DNA of 64,000 nt from Candidatus Zixiibacteriota bacterium (GTDB lineage: Bacteria > Zixibacteria > MSB-5A5 > GN15 > JAAZOE01): NCBI GenBank assembly GCA_023138975.1, contig JAGLON010000013.1:186001-250000 (forward strand), given 5' to 3'. The notes below the pieces were generated by a model. It worked only from the letters and a program-made list of their open reading frames with translations. It made no database searches and was not told the origin of the DNA. Position numbers and translations under genes: made by a program. Of the stretch, positions 56,151 to 64,000 are shown in pieces (position 1 is the stretch's first letter; each line of letters starts with the position of its first letter).

Positions 56151-57800
56151 TTACTTCATAGGAATCTTAATATCATTTTTAGCCGCAAAATTCTTTGCTT
56201 CCTTATAGCCAGCATCAGCATGACGCATAATACCGGTCCCCGGGTCGTTCGTTAATACTCGCTGAATACGTTTCTTCATCATGGCAGTTCCATCGGCACA
56301 GACTACCAGACCGGCATGAATTGAATTTCCTATGCCAACTCCGCCACCGTGATGAATCGAAACCCAACTGGCCCCCGAAGCGGTATTGAGCAGTCCGTTT
56401 AATAACGGCCAATCAGCGATAGCATCGGAACCATCAAGCATTGATTCGGTTTCACGATAAGGGCTGGCAACCGAGCCACAATCGAGATGATCGCGCCCGA
56501 TCACAACCGGTGCTGAAATTTTGCCTTTTTTGACATATGTGTTAAGGATATCGCCGAATCGAGCCCGTTCACCATATCCCAACCAACAAATACGAGCCGG
56601 AAGTCCCTGGAAGGGAATTTTTTCTTTGGCCAGACGAATCCAGCGCATTAATGATTCGTTATGTTTAAACTCTCTTTGCACTATCTTGTCAGTAACGTCA
56701 ATATCTTTTGGATCCCCTGAGAGAGCCACCCAGCGGAATGGTCCACGACCTTCGCAAAACAGAGGACGAATGTACTCAGGAACGAATCCGGGATAATCAA
56801 AGGCTTGCTTCAAGCCGGCTTTTTTAGCCTGACCACGCAGATTATTACCGTAGTCAAAGACGATTGAGCCTGCTTTTTTAAACCGGAGCATCGCCTCGCA
56901 ATGCCGTACTATTGAAGCAAAAGATCTTTTTATATAATCAGTAGGATTTTTCTTACGCAGTTTAATAGCTTCATTTATGGTCAAGCCTTCGGGCACATAG
57001 CCGTTAAGTTCGTCATGAGCTGAAGTCTGATCGGTAACAATATCAGGAATCATACCCCGGCGGAAAATCTCCGGAAAAATCTCGGCGCAGTTGCCAACTA
57101 AACCGATAGAAATCGGATCTTTTGAGGCAGTATGTTCTTTGATGAGTTTTAAGGCTTTATCAAGTGTTTTGACCTTGATATCGCATAAGTTGGTTTTTAT
57201 CCTGCGATTGATACGAGCCTCATCGACTTCGACGACTAATATTGAGGCGTTATTCATCGTTGCCGATAACGGCTGGGCAGCTCCCATACCGCCCATGCCA
57301 CCAGTAAGAATCCAGCGGCCACTTAAATCGTTGCCAAAATGCTTATAGCCAAGCGATGCAAACGTTTCATAGGTTCCTTGAATGATGCCCTGCGCTCCAA
57401 TATATATCCAACTCCCGGCAGTCATCTGACCGAACATAGTCAGACCGAGTTTATCGAGCTGACGGAATTTCTCCCACGTGGCCCAATGGGGAACCAAGTG
57501 ACTATTGGCAATGAGAACTCTCGGTGCATATTCATGAGTTGTAAAAATACCAACCGGTTTTCCAGACTGAACAAGCAGTGTTTCGTCATCTTTGAGTCCT
57601 TTTAGTGACTCGATGATAGCGTGGTAGCACTGCCAGTTTCGTGCCGCTTTGCCGGATCCGCCATAGATTATCAGATTTTTCGGATCTTCCGCAACTTCGG
57701 GGTCCAGGTTATTCTGAATCATCCGATAAGCCGCTTCCTGCTGCCAGCCTTTACAGCTGATACTGGTTCCGCGAGGGGCTTTAACGGGACTATATTTCAT
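56151..57800 (-). CDS. hutU: Urocanate hydratase
   Basis: 549 residues, typical length. The NAD+-binding tight [11 protein letters not shown] motif and [32 protein letters not shown] and [26 protein letters not shown] (in pieces) are family hallmarks; the electrophilic NAD+ is held near [10 protein letters not shown]. It converts urocanate to imidazolonepropionate in histidine degradation. The ATG has AGGTAGG upstream. hutH (histidase) and hutG/F are not in this window. The end products, glutamate and formamide derivatives, would feed gdhA. Confidence 0.95.
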   Translation of the reverse strand: MKYSPVKAPRGTSISCKGWQQEAAYRMIQNNLDPEVAEDPKNLIIYGGSGKAARNWQCYHAIIESLKGLKDDETLLVQSGKPVGIFTTHEYAPRVLIANSHLVPHWATWEKFRQLDKLGLTMFGQMTAGSWIYIGAQGIIQGTYETFASLGYKHFGNDLSGRWILTGGMGGMGAAQPLSATMNNASILVVEVDEARINRRIKTNLCDIKVKTLDKALKLIKEHTASKDPISIGLVGNCAEIFPEIFRRGMIPDIVTDQTSAHDELNGYVPEGLTINEAIKLRKKNPTDYIKRSFASIVRHCEAMLRFKKAGSIVFDYGNNLRGQAKKAGLKQAFDYPGFVPEYIRPLFCEGRGPFRWVALSGDPKDIDVTDKIVQREFKHNESLMRWIRLAKEKIPFQGLPARICWLGYGERARFGDILNTYVKKGKISAPVVIGRDHLDCGSVASPYRETESMLDGSDAIADWPLLNGLLNTASGASWVSIHHGGGVGIGNSIHAGLVVCADGTAMMKKRIQRVLTNDPGTGIMRHADAGYKEAKNFAAKNDIKIPMK

Positions 57801-57924
57801 AAAACTACCTACCTTATAAAAAAATAATGCAAGGCTATAAGGTAAACGCCCCTCCTCAATATGTCAATCTATTTTACGGGGCCATAACGGCTTGTTGTTT
57901 GGGATATTACCGGGGGCTATTTAT

Positions 57925-57954
57925 ATCTTATTGTGCACATGTAAATATTGTCAA
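57925..57954 (-). promoter_or_regulatory. Possible promoter of the hut-lptE-porV unit
   Basis: On the minus strand TTGACA (57949-57954) and TAAGAT (57925-57930) with an 18-base spacer. The spacer contains the palindrome TGTGCACA (57932-57939), a possible regulator site. A second TTGACA lies at 57862-57867, closer to hutU. Confidence 0.4.
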
Positions 57955-57984
57955 TAGATTCTATGTATTTTATCCTATTTCTCC

Positions 57985-58013
57985 TTGACATAATTCATCT
58001 ATACGCCTATTTT
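57985..58013 (+). promoter_or_regulatory. Sigma-70-type promoter for the thioredoxin-like gene
   Basis: A consensus TTGACA (57985-57990) and TATTTT (58008-58013) with a 17-base spacer, 57 bases before the ATG at 58070. Confidence 0.6.
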
Positions 58014-58069
58014 ATTAAAGTGCTCAGGGAAAATAAACTAATACAATATAAAAAGCATGGAGATTGGCG

Positions 58070-58648
58070 ATGAAGTTGCATAATTCACCTTATCTCACAG
58101 GATCCTTCTATATTTTATTCGGAGGTATTGTTTTATTTGCCGCCATATTTTTTGGTATAAGGGCCGGGCTGGCACTAAAAAGCGCTCAATCGGCAGACAT
58201 CTCACCTGAGGATATGCCTAACTTGACGAGCATGAAAATAGGTGATGCCGTCCCGGATTTAGTCATACATGACCTAAACGGAGTTGAGACATCCCTTACT
58301 AAAATTACGCATGGAAAAAGAACTATTACAGCCGTACTCATGCCCGGATGCGAGCCGTGTGAGACCTTGCTAAACTCATGGCTTCAAAGAAAAGTAGGCT
58401 TAGATAACGAAGATTACCAAGTTATCCTCTTGGCAGCTAACGATGGCGATTCTTCTGATCTGGAAGAGATTGAAATGTTTACCGGCATATATAACACGTA
58501 CACCTGCGACCGGTATGAACTTGAAAATAAAATCAGTTTATCTACCTTTCCCTCGCTTATCGGTATAAACAATAAGGATGAAATAACTTTCATCTCGAAT
58601 GGTTTCAGTCCTGACCTTGATAGTAAATACTACTCAGAACACTTATAA
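58070..58648 (+). CDS. Membrane-anchored thioredoxin-like protein (CEPC motif)
   Basis: 192 residues from ATG 58070 with GGAG seven bases upstream. One membrane helix (about 14-35) anchors a thioredoxin-fold domain outside the cytoplasm. KIGDAVPDLVIHDLNGVET is the redoxin/TlpA-type start, and the active site is Cys94-Glu-Pro-Cys97 (PGCEPCETLL). A conserved cis-Pro sits in STFPSLIGI. CEPC is an uncommon CxxC variant. Periplasmic oxidase, reductase or isomerase function is likely. The next gene, 72 bases downstream on the same strand, is an exported six-cysteine peptide, a plausible client. Confidence 0.8.
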   Translation: MKLHNSPYLTGSFYILFGGIVLFAAIFFGIRAGLALKSAQSADISPEDMPNLTSMKIGDAVPDLVIHDLNGVETSLTKITHGKRTITAVLMPGCEPCETLLNSWLQRKVGLDNEDYQVILLAANDGDSSDLEEIEMFTGIYNTYTCDRYELENKISLSTFPSLIGINNKDEITFISNGFSPDLDSKYYSEHL

Positions 58649-58720
58649 GACAAAGAGACATCTTCATTTGCGCGCATGAAGATAGTCAATAACCATTTAT
58701 AAACCATGGAGGATTTCTCA

Positions 58721-59017
58721 ATGAAAAAGACAGCAGCTTTTTCAACTATTTTTCTGGTTGCATTTTGTTTGGCGATTGGATTAACGGTTACGTTTTCGGA
58801 AGATGCCCACGCAATCAAACAGTGCGGTTGGGTGTGTGAAATGAAGGTCGTTCGCACTATGGATACCGGTCCATTATGCTCCGGAAATACACCATATTAT
58901 GCTTACAGGCAGTCAGCATGTTTAGGTGGACCGCTTAATTGCGAGCGTGTCAGTTATGTATTCGGCTGTCATGATGGAGATGGCGGTTTTATTAGAATAA
59001 TTAGAATGCTCCCATAG
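58721..59017 (+). CDS. Exported cysteine-rich peptide (six Cys in the mature part)
   Basis: 98 residues from ATG 58721 (GGAGG nine bases upstream). A clear signal peptide ends at about EDAHA (residue 31). The mature part of about 67 residues has six cysteines (35, 39, 53, 67, 74 and 83) with a CGWVC motif at its start, enough for three disulfides, plus a Gly/Asp-rich tail. I recognise no family. The signal end and the cysteine pattern recall small exported peptides (such as NVEALA-type) of FCB bacteria, but the motif itself is absent. It shares the strand and probably the transcript with the thioredoxin-like gene; the terminator after it would close the unit. Confidence 0.75.
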   Translation: MKKTAAFSTIFLVAFCLAIGLTVTFSEDAHAIKQCGWVCEMKVVRTMDTGPLCSGNTPYYAYRQSACLGGPLNCERVSYVFGCHDGDGGFIRIIRMLP

Positions 59018-59059
59018 GCAGTCGCCTTTAAAATCAGTTACAACAAAATGGTTAACCTG

Positions 59060-59098
59060 CACCGCATTGTTCTTAAGGGAATGGTGCGGTGTTTTTTT
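59060..59098 (+). terminator. Rho-independent terminator
   Basis: CACCGCA (59060-59066) pairs with TGCGGTG (59085-59091), with weak inner pairing, and is followed by seven T residues. It ends the thioredoxin-like/peptide unit. The remaining bases to 59299 show nothing else. Confidence 0.8.
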
Positions 59099-59299
59099 AG
59101 GCAGTACTGCCCTAAATACAACGTCCTAAACTTAGACTAAAGCGATAGATACTACCGCTTATCATCCTGTTTATCGTATATCATTTGCCTACCATTACTC
59201 AACAATGTCAAATAAGAGCTAAAATACCTGCTCAATGTGTCGATTTATACAGATAGGATGACAATTAACTCTTTGTCAAAAAAGGGATTGTAAAACTTT

Positions 59300-60157
59300 A
59301 TGTTAATAATCGTCGGGTTTATTGTAGTTTTCGGTTCGGTCGTGGGTGGTTTTGTCCTGGAGGGCGGCGCCATAATGGCACTGTGGCAGCCTATTGAACT
59401 GTTGATTATTGGAGGTGCTGGTTTAGGTTCTTTGCTGGTAATGGCTCCGATGCACACTATCAAGAGTATAATATCACAGATACTTGGTACTCTAAGTTCA
59501 GGATATAGCAAAAAAGATTTCACCAACCTTATGTGTATGTTATACGAGATATTTAATATAGCCCGGCGTGAGGGATTAGTCGGCCTTGAATCTCACATTG
59601 AAAACCCAACTGAGTCGGAAGTTATTAAGGCCTATCCGGTTTTCCTGAAGAATCATCATGCCGTCGACTTCATGGCCGATACTATGAGATTAATAATCAC
59701 CGGGTCAGTGCAGCCTCATGAACTGGAAGCACTACTTGATTCCGATTTAGAAATTCATCACGAAGAGATTAACCATGCTCCTCATATACTAAATACGGTA
59801 TCAGATTCATTTCCGGGTTTGGGGATTGTTGCCGCAGTACTTGGTATAGTTATTACCATGAGTGTTATCAGTGGTCCTCCAGAGATAATCGGCCACAAAG
59901 TTGGAGCAGCACTGGTCGGAACCTTTTTAGGAATCTTACTCTGTTACGGCTTTGTCGGACCGTTGGCCAGGAATATGCTAGATCGGAATGAAGCTGATGG
60001 TTTGTATATGGTTTGTCTCAAGCAATGTTTATTAGCCTTCTGCAAGGGCTTTCCACCGTCAATAGCGGTTGAATACGGGCGACGTTGCCTTTCAAATGAT
60101 GTCCGGCCTTCGTTCACGGGTCTTGAAGAGGCCTGTAAAGATACAAGGAAAACATAA
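59300..60157 (+). CDS. motA: Flagellar motor stator protein MotA
   Basis: 285 residues, inner membrane. Four membrane segments (about 2-22, 30-50, 170-190, 200-225). The cytoplasmic loop between helices 2 and 3 is about 110 residues, and TVSDSFPGLGIVAAVLGIVITM with VGAALVGTFLGILLCYGFVGPLA is the proton-channel part shared by MotA/TolQ/ExbB proteins. With MotB it drives flagellar rotation with protons or sodium. No other flagellar gene is in the window. motB follows after 5 bases. Confidence 0.93.
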   Translation: MLIIVGFIVVFGSVVGGFVLEGGAIMALWQPIELLIIGGAGLGSLLVMAPMHTIKSIISQILGTLSSGYSKKDFTNLMCMLYEIFNIARREGLVGLESHIENPTESEVIKAYPVFLKNHHAVDFMADTMRLIITGSVQPHELEALLDSDLEIHHEEINHAPHILNTVSDSFPGLGIVAAVLGIVITMSVISGPPEIIGHKVGAALVGTFLGILLCYGFVGPLARNMLDRNEADGLYMVCLKQCLLAFCKGFPPSIAVEYGRRCLSNDVRPSFTGLEEACKDTRKT

Positions 60158-60162
60158 GTTAA

Positions 60163-61011
60163 ATGGCTGATGAAGAGAAAAAAGATCAACCTATAATAAT
60201 CATCAAGAAGTATGTCAAAGGCGGCGGGCATCACGGCGGTGCCTGGAAAGTAGCTTTTGCCGATTTTATGACCGCCATGTTCGCCTTCTTTCTGGTCATG
60301 TGGATTGTTGGTCAGTCCGATGAAGTTAAAAACGCGGTACAGGGCTATTTTCAGGATCCGGTAGGATATACTAAAGCAGTAAAAATGGGGCTGTTAAAAG
60401 GCGGTCAGGGTGTACTTCAAGGCACTCCACCCGGCAAAGGTGAAGGGAAGGACAAGCTTTCCCTCGAAGAACGGATGAAATTGGAAATGGAACAACTGGC
60501 AACCCGCATCCGGCAGGCCATCGACGAAATGCCGGGACTCAATGTTCTCAGAGATCATATGGAACTCGAAGTTACCAGGGAAGGACTCCGGGTGCAGTTA
60601 ATTGAAGGCAGTTCTGATGTATCGTTTTTTAAACCGGGTTCGTCAACGTTGAGTCTAAAAGGTGAGCTAATACTAAAGACGATTGCTATGGAAATGAATA
60701 AACTGTCTAATCAACTGGTTATAGAAGGCCATACCGACGCATCTGACTATTCCCGCAACGAAGATTATACAAATTGGGAACTTTCCGCTGACCGAGCCAA
60801 CGCCGCCCGGAGAGCTATGGAAACCAAACTCAATCCTAATCAGGTTTATCATGTCCGCGGATATGCCGATAAAAAACCGAGATTTATAGATAATCCAAGT
60901 GACCCACGTAATCGCAGAATCACTATTCTGGTATTAAATCGCCAAATCGGCAAAGATGCCTCTGAGGATAGCTATAGGGCGCCTATTATTATGTCAAAAG
61001 ACAATGAATAA
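60163..61011 (+). CDS. motB: Flagellar motor stator protein MotB (OmpA-family)
   Basis: 282 residues. The single membrane helix starts after KKYVKGGGHHGGAWKVAFADF; Asp34 in AFADFMTAMFAFFLVMWIVG is the conserved ion-carrying residue. A periplasmic plug/linker region (about 55-150) is followed by the OmpA/MotB peptidoglycan-binding domain (about 155-265): VIEGHTDASDY, NWELSADRANAARR and the final RRITILVL. It forms the stator with MotA. AAGGAAA is its ribosome site. Confidence 0.94.
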   Translation: MADEEKKDQPIIIIKKYVKGGGHHGGAWKVAFADFMTAMFAFFLVMWIVGQSDEVKNAVQGYFQDPVGYTKAVKMGLLKGGQGVLQGTPPGKGEGKDKLSLEERMKLEMEQLATRIRQAIDEMPGLNVLRDHMELEVTREGLRVQLIEGSSDVSFFKPGSSTLSLKGELILKTIAMEMNKLSNQLVIEGHTDASDYSRNEDYTNWELSADRANAARRAMETKLNPNQVYHVRGYADKKPRFIDNPSDPRNRRITILVLNRQIGKDASEDSYRAPIIMSKDNE

Positions 61012-61088
61012 GGATTATTCTTTTATTGCATTAACAGTTATTCCGTACTATTTATATAAAAAATAGTCTTAAATTACCAGAAGGCAAT

Positions 61089-61913
61089 ATGCATAAAAAT
61101 CTAGTTTTTACCGCATCCGACAGCGAAGTAATCGCAACTACAGCATACTATCCCGAAAGTAATCAAGCTCAGGGTATCGTCGTTTATGTTCATGGGTTTA
61201 AGGGTTTCAAAGACTGGGGCTTTGTTCCATATATCGGGTCGTATTTAGCCAACCATAATTTCGCAGCCATAACCTTCAATTTCTCTCATAACGGAATCGG
61301 AGAGAATCTGCTTGAATTCACTGAAGAAGATAAGTTCGCGGCCAATACTCTCAGCCGTGAAATACGGGAACTATCTGAGATTATCACCGCTATCAGGAAT
61401 AACTTTTTTAATGTATCCGGCCCTATCGGAGTATTGGGTCATAGCCGGGGTGGAGGCATAGCCTTATTGCAATCAGCCACTTGCGCTGATGTGGAAGCAG
61501 TAACAACCTGGTCGTCGGTTTCTACTTTTAATCGCTATTCAGATGCCGTCAAAAAGAGCTGGAGAGAGAAAGGCTATTTGGAAGTTGCCAATAAGCGAAC
61601 CGGTCAAATAATGCGTTTGAACACAACCTTACTCGACGACATTGAGCAAAACGGCGAAATGGTGCTGAATGTTGAAAAGGCAGTCGCGAACATGAATAAG
61701 CCTTTATTAGTAATTCACGGTTGTGAGGACGAGGGAGTACCGCTTGCGGAAGCCGATGCTATTTATGCTGCTGCCGGCAAGAATATCACTGAAATTATCA
61801 AGGTCGAGAAAACCGGTCACACCTTCAATGCGGCTCATCCATTTGGCGGAGGCAACCCGAAACTCGATTTCGTTCTGGATAAAACCGTTCAGTTTTTCAA
61901 AAAGAATTTATAA
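61089..61913 (+). CDS. Alpha/beta hydrolase
   Basis: 274 residues with no signal peptide. The fold is clear: VVYVHGFKGFKDWGFVPY forms the oxyanion region, Ser119 is in GHSRGG, an Asp (about 214) is in HGCEDEGVPL, and His244 is in KTGHTFNAAHPFGG. The family of serine hydrolases near dienelactone hydrolases and peptidases acts on unknown esters or peptides. It is a single gene with a weak own unit; the terminator that follows lies between it and a convergent gene. Confidence 0.88.
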   Translation: MHKNLVFTASDSEVIATTAYYPESNQAQGIVVYVHGFKGFKDWGFVPYIGSYLANHNFAAITFNFSHNGIGENLLEFTEEDKFAANTLSREIRELSEIITAIRNNFFNVSGPIGVLGHSRGGGIALLQSATCADVEAVTTWSSVSTFNRYSDAVKKSWREKGYLEVANKRTGQIMRLNTTLLDDIEQNGEMVLNVEKAVANMNKPLLVIHGCEDEGVPLAEADAIYAAAGKNITEIIKVEKTGHTFNAAHPFGGGNPKLDFVLDKTVQFFKKNL

Positions 61914-61917
61914 GAAA

Positions 61918-61942
61918 AAGGTGTCAACTTGACGCCTTTTTT
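61918..61942. terminator. Bidirectional Rho-independent terminator
   Basis: AAGGTGTCAA pairs with TTGACGCCTT (one G-U) with A and T tracts on both flanks, between the convergent hydrolase and LolA-like genes. Confidence 0.85.
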
Positions 61943-61963
61943 AAACTTCTATATATAGAATAT

Positions 61964-62743
61964 TTATAGACCAGACGGCTTAATAAAAATTGACTCGTCA
62001 ATCTTTCCGTCAATCTCATAGTTCATATCACTGACAATGTTCTTTCGTTCGCCGATCACCTGCTCGATTCTTGACGGTAAAGTTATATCCCCAAATTTAG
62101 TATAATCATACAGGTTTACATATAGTTTGGTAGATCCCATTTGTGTCATGGTTTCATGCAGCAGACCCAAAACTAAATAACTCTCCTTGTCGATATACAT
62201 GGAATAGGCTTCCTTATCGTCCATACTCACTCGAAGGTGAAACACATCTACGCCATTGTACTTGTCATCGTTTTTATAGGCTACTTTAATACTCTCATTA
62301 TCGGCATTGGTATAAAGAGAGAACTGATCAAGTTTTAGCTCATCGCTGCACTGCTTGACTTCAATAGGCGACATCATCACTTTCTGATCATTGGAGATGG
62401 TCCACCCTTCATCACCATTAAAAACGCTGGTGTGAACACCGAATGGAGTTGTCATTTCCTTGGCTATTTTATTCGGGAAGACTCGAGTTTCCCTGTAGTC
62501 GAATGCGTCCTGCCCAGCAGCTTCAAACTTACAGGTCAGCGTAAAGTTTTTTACTTTTTTGAAATTCTCAATCCCGCCACATTTCTCAACGGCCTTCAAT
62601 AGTATTGAACGGCCTTTAGATAATTCTTCTTTACTAAAATCGAATGCATTAGTACTGATTAGTCCGTCCGACTGTCCCAATAAAGCCGCTGTGAAAACCG
62701 ATAGAAGCAGAATAAGTAAAAAAAGTCTTGTGAATTCACGCAT
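61964..62743 (-). CDS. Exported protein, stand-alone copy of the M16 peptidase C-terminal domain
   Basis: 259 residues; AAAGGAG precedes the ATG. A signal peptide ends at about AALLGQ (residue 24). The rest resembles the outer-membrane lipoprotein-sorting (LolA/LolB-like) fold: a KAVEKCGGIENFKKVKN start, long beta strands with MTTPFGVHTSVFNGDEGWTI, and a MYIDKESYLVLGLL turn. It ends YEIDGKIDESIFIKPSGL, nearly the same as the C-terminus of the M16 peptidase encoded directly upstream. Gene duplication from that domain is the simplest explanation. Function unknown. Confidence 0.8.
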   Translation of the reverse strand: MREFTRLFLLILLLSVFTAALLGQSDGLISTNAFDFSKEELSKGRSILLKAVEKCGGIENFKKVKNFTLTCKFEAAGQDAFDYRETRVFPNKIAKEMTTPFGVHTSVFNGDEGWTISNDQKVMMSPIEVKQCSDELKLDQFSLYTNADNESIKVAYKNDDKYNGVDVFHLRVSMDDKEAYSMYIDKESYLVLGLLHETMTQMGSTKLYVNLYDYTKFGDITLPSRIEQVIGERKNIVSDMNYEIDGKIDESIFIKPSGL

Positions 62744-62848
62744 GTGCTATCTCCTTTGTTACTACTCGCCAAGCCCAATGCGAGAAAAAAACTCCCAAGA
62801 AAACTATCCTGGATTATATACAAATTAGTACATGAATTGTTCAATATA

Positions 62849-62881
62849 AAAACGGCGCCGTATTAAAAAAAACGGCGCCGC
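62849..62881 (-). terminator. Terminator-like hairpin after the M16 peptidase gene
   Basis: Two copies of CGGCGCCG (62853-62860 and 62873-62880), themselves palindromic, can pair with each other; T/A tracts lie between and after them on the minus strand. It is the only structured part of the 165-base gap between the two paralogous genes. Confidence 0.65.
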
Positions 62882-62907
62882 AAACTCATGCTTCTACTTC
62901 ACTTATA

Positions 62908-64000
62908 TTAAAGACCTTCCGGCTTCACAAAAATCGACTCGTCGATTTTGCCGTTGATTTCATAGCTGACAATATCAGTTTCAAAAATCATTCCGCCCAT
63001 ATCCTGACGCGTTTTGACCGGAACTTTAATTCCCGAAAACTCTTTATACTCTGAGAATGACGAAACAATATTAGCCGGCCCCATCGGAGTGTCGCCCATA
63101 TGTTTACGCCCAACCGGCAAATTGCTGGCCGGATCGACGAACATGGAGAACTGAGCACCCAGCGCAGTAAGGAAATCGAGACGAACGGCCGTTTTACCGT
63201 CGAACTCTTCTTCGCCCTTAAAAGCTACTTTAAAGTCCGGTGCATCCAATTTGGTGAAAATAGCAAATTTCTCACGAGACCTGTTGATTTTTTCTTTCTC
63301 AATATCCTCGGCTGACTTCATCTTTGTCTGCTCCATTGCAATGCCCCAACCGGTATCGCCAATAAAGACATCTATTTGTTCGCCCATCGGGGATTTGACT
63401 ATCTGACCAACTTTATCAGGCAGAATATTGATTTCGGTGATATCCAATGTCATTGATCCCTGCGGCATATTAATCGTGAGTTTTAAGTTTGCCAAGATCG
63501 TTTTGACTTTCTTGAAATTGTCAACTCCACCAGAAGCGGCGACAACTTTGCCGAGCCATTCCATACCCTGAGCCAATTCCTCGTCAGTTGCGTCAAATTC
63601 ATCTTCTTCCGGACTCGGGATGGTAATGTCGATTTCCTCGACATCGCCAAACTCAGTCAACGGACCATCAAATTTGGACGCATCACCGGTCACAAGAATA
63701 TGCATGTTACCTGGGTTCAGTTTACGCTTTGCAACATCAAGAACATCCTGCGGACTGACATTTTCAACCTCTTCTTTGAGCTGCTGCAGATAATCGGACG
63801 GCATACCATAGTAATCGTAAGTCATCATTCGGCCGAGGACTTCGCCCTTGGTATCAAAATTAAACACGTACGAATTAAGCCAGCCGTCTTTTGCCTTTTT
63901 CATTTCGGTTTCGGTTGGCGGTAAGGTCTGCATCGATTCAATCTGTTCTTTCATGACACGAATAGCGTCAATCGTGCTTTCCAGCTTTGTACCGGCATAA
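62908..64000 (-). CDS. M16-family peptidase, C-terminal part, fused to a LolA-like domain (5' end outside window)
   Basis: The frame stays open to the window edge (the codons just before the internal ATG at 63954 read TKLESTIDAIRV, as in M16 proteins), so the gene starts beyond 64000. The visible part begins with the end of the second M16 domain: GWLNSYVFNFDTKGEVLGRMM, then VSPQDVLDVAKRKLNPGNMHILVTGD. After an acidic linker (about residues 115-130 from the ATG) comes a 220-residue domain starting GVDNFKKVKT and ending INGKIDESIFVKPEGL, related to the neighbouring exported protein. The zinc motif is not visible in this window. An M16-LolA-like fusion is unusual. Confidence 0.8.
   Translation of the reverse strand, partial: YAGTKLESTIDAIRVMKEQIESMQTLPPTETEMKKAKDGWLNSYVFNFDTKGEVLGRMMTYDYYGMPSDYLQQLKEEVENVSPQDVLDVAKRKLNPGNMHILVTGDASKFDGPLTEFGDVEEIDITIPSPEEDEFDATDEELAQGMEWLGKVVAASGGVDNFKKVKTILANLKLTINMPQGSMTLDITEINILPDKVGQIVKSPMGEQIDVFIGDTGWGIAMEQTKMKSAEDIEKEKINRSREKFAIFTKLDAPDFKVAFKGEEEFDGKTAVRLDFLTALGAQFSMFVDPASNLPVGRKHMGDTPMGPANIVSSFSEYKEFSGIKVPVKTRQDMGGMIFETDIVSYEINGKIDESIFVKPEGL

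Noticed and set aside
59300-61011. motA-motB as TolQ/TolR or ExbB/ExbD
   Set aside because: The MotA loop length and the OmpA-type peptidoglycan-binding domain of the second protein fit MotA/MotB; TolR and ExbD are much shorter.
62908-64000. A frameshifted or truncated peptidase pseudogene
   Set aside because: The frame runs open to the window edge with M16-like residues; the missing N-terminus is due to the window cut.

Overview
The window looks like a bacterial chromosome segment from the FCB superphylum, most plausibly candidate phylum Zixibacteria or a close relative. Three features point there: a secreted protein with a C-terminal NYPNPFNP-type (type IX secretion style) sorting domain, a very large secreted protein ending in two dockerin-like repeats of the GDANGDG...NVGDAVYLINY type, and a PorV/PorQ-family outer membrane protein. 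This is inferred from motif style; there is no 16S rRNA in the window. Gene density is high. There is no plasmid, prophage or CRISPR array; the only mobile-type gene is a RAYT transposase with REP-like repeats.

Layout. 1-7.2 kb (+): four exported or envelope proteins, with terminators after the third and fourth. 7.4-23 kb: a SpoIIAA-like protein, then a mainly minus-strand stretch: S9 peptidase, an SPFH/zinc-ribbon pair, a receiver-receiver-PPDK_N fusion, NADP-glutamate dehydrogenase, a NarL-type regulator lacking the phosphorylatable Asp, an EamA transporter and an M16 peptidase. A structured non-coding region with a terminator lies at 16.8-16.96 kb. 23.5-27.4 kb: secD-secF, dCMP deaminase, and a divergent low-molecular-weight phosphatase/ArsC homologue.

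27.5-42.4 kb (all minus) is the metabolic core. It encodes a complete propionyl-CoA/methylmalonyl-CoA module: biotin carboxylase, biotin carrier, carboxyltransferase, epimerase, split B12-dependent mutase and MeaB chaperone. An acyl-CoA dehydrogenase, an MBL hydrolase and two small exported proteins of unknown role are embedded in it. It lies downstream of recJ, the RNase P RNA gene, guaB and a coiled-coil zinc-ribbon protein. Two tRNA genes with a strong promoter and a terminator sit just upstream.

42.9-64 kb is more mixed: a MORN-like exported protein, the RAYT gene with REP-like elements, a ComM/YifB ATPase, two paralogous lipoproteins with CxxxCH motifs flanking a divergent 4-hydroxybutyryl-CoA dehydratase homologue and a GAF-GAF-PP2C phosphatase, a candidate small RNA with its own promoter, a hutU-hutI-lptE-porV-lipoprotein operon, a membrane thioredoxin-like protein followed by a six-cysteine exported peptide, motA-motB, an alpha/beta hydrolase, and finally an M16 peptidase (cut by the window edge) next to a stand-alone copy of its C-terminal domain.

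The genes suggest a heterotroph that degrades amino acids and odd-chain or branched substrates (hut, gdhA, propionyl-CoA route) and invests heavily in secreted and surface proteins. The less expected items are the degenerate signalling and redox proteins, the thioredoxin-like/six-Cys peptide pair, the SPFH/zinc-ribbon pair and the two candidate RNAs.
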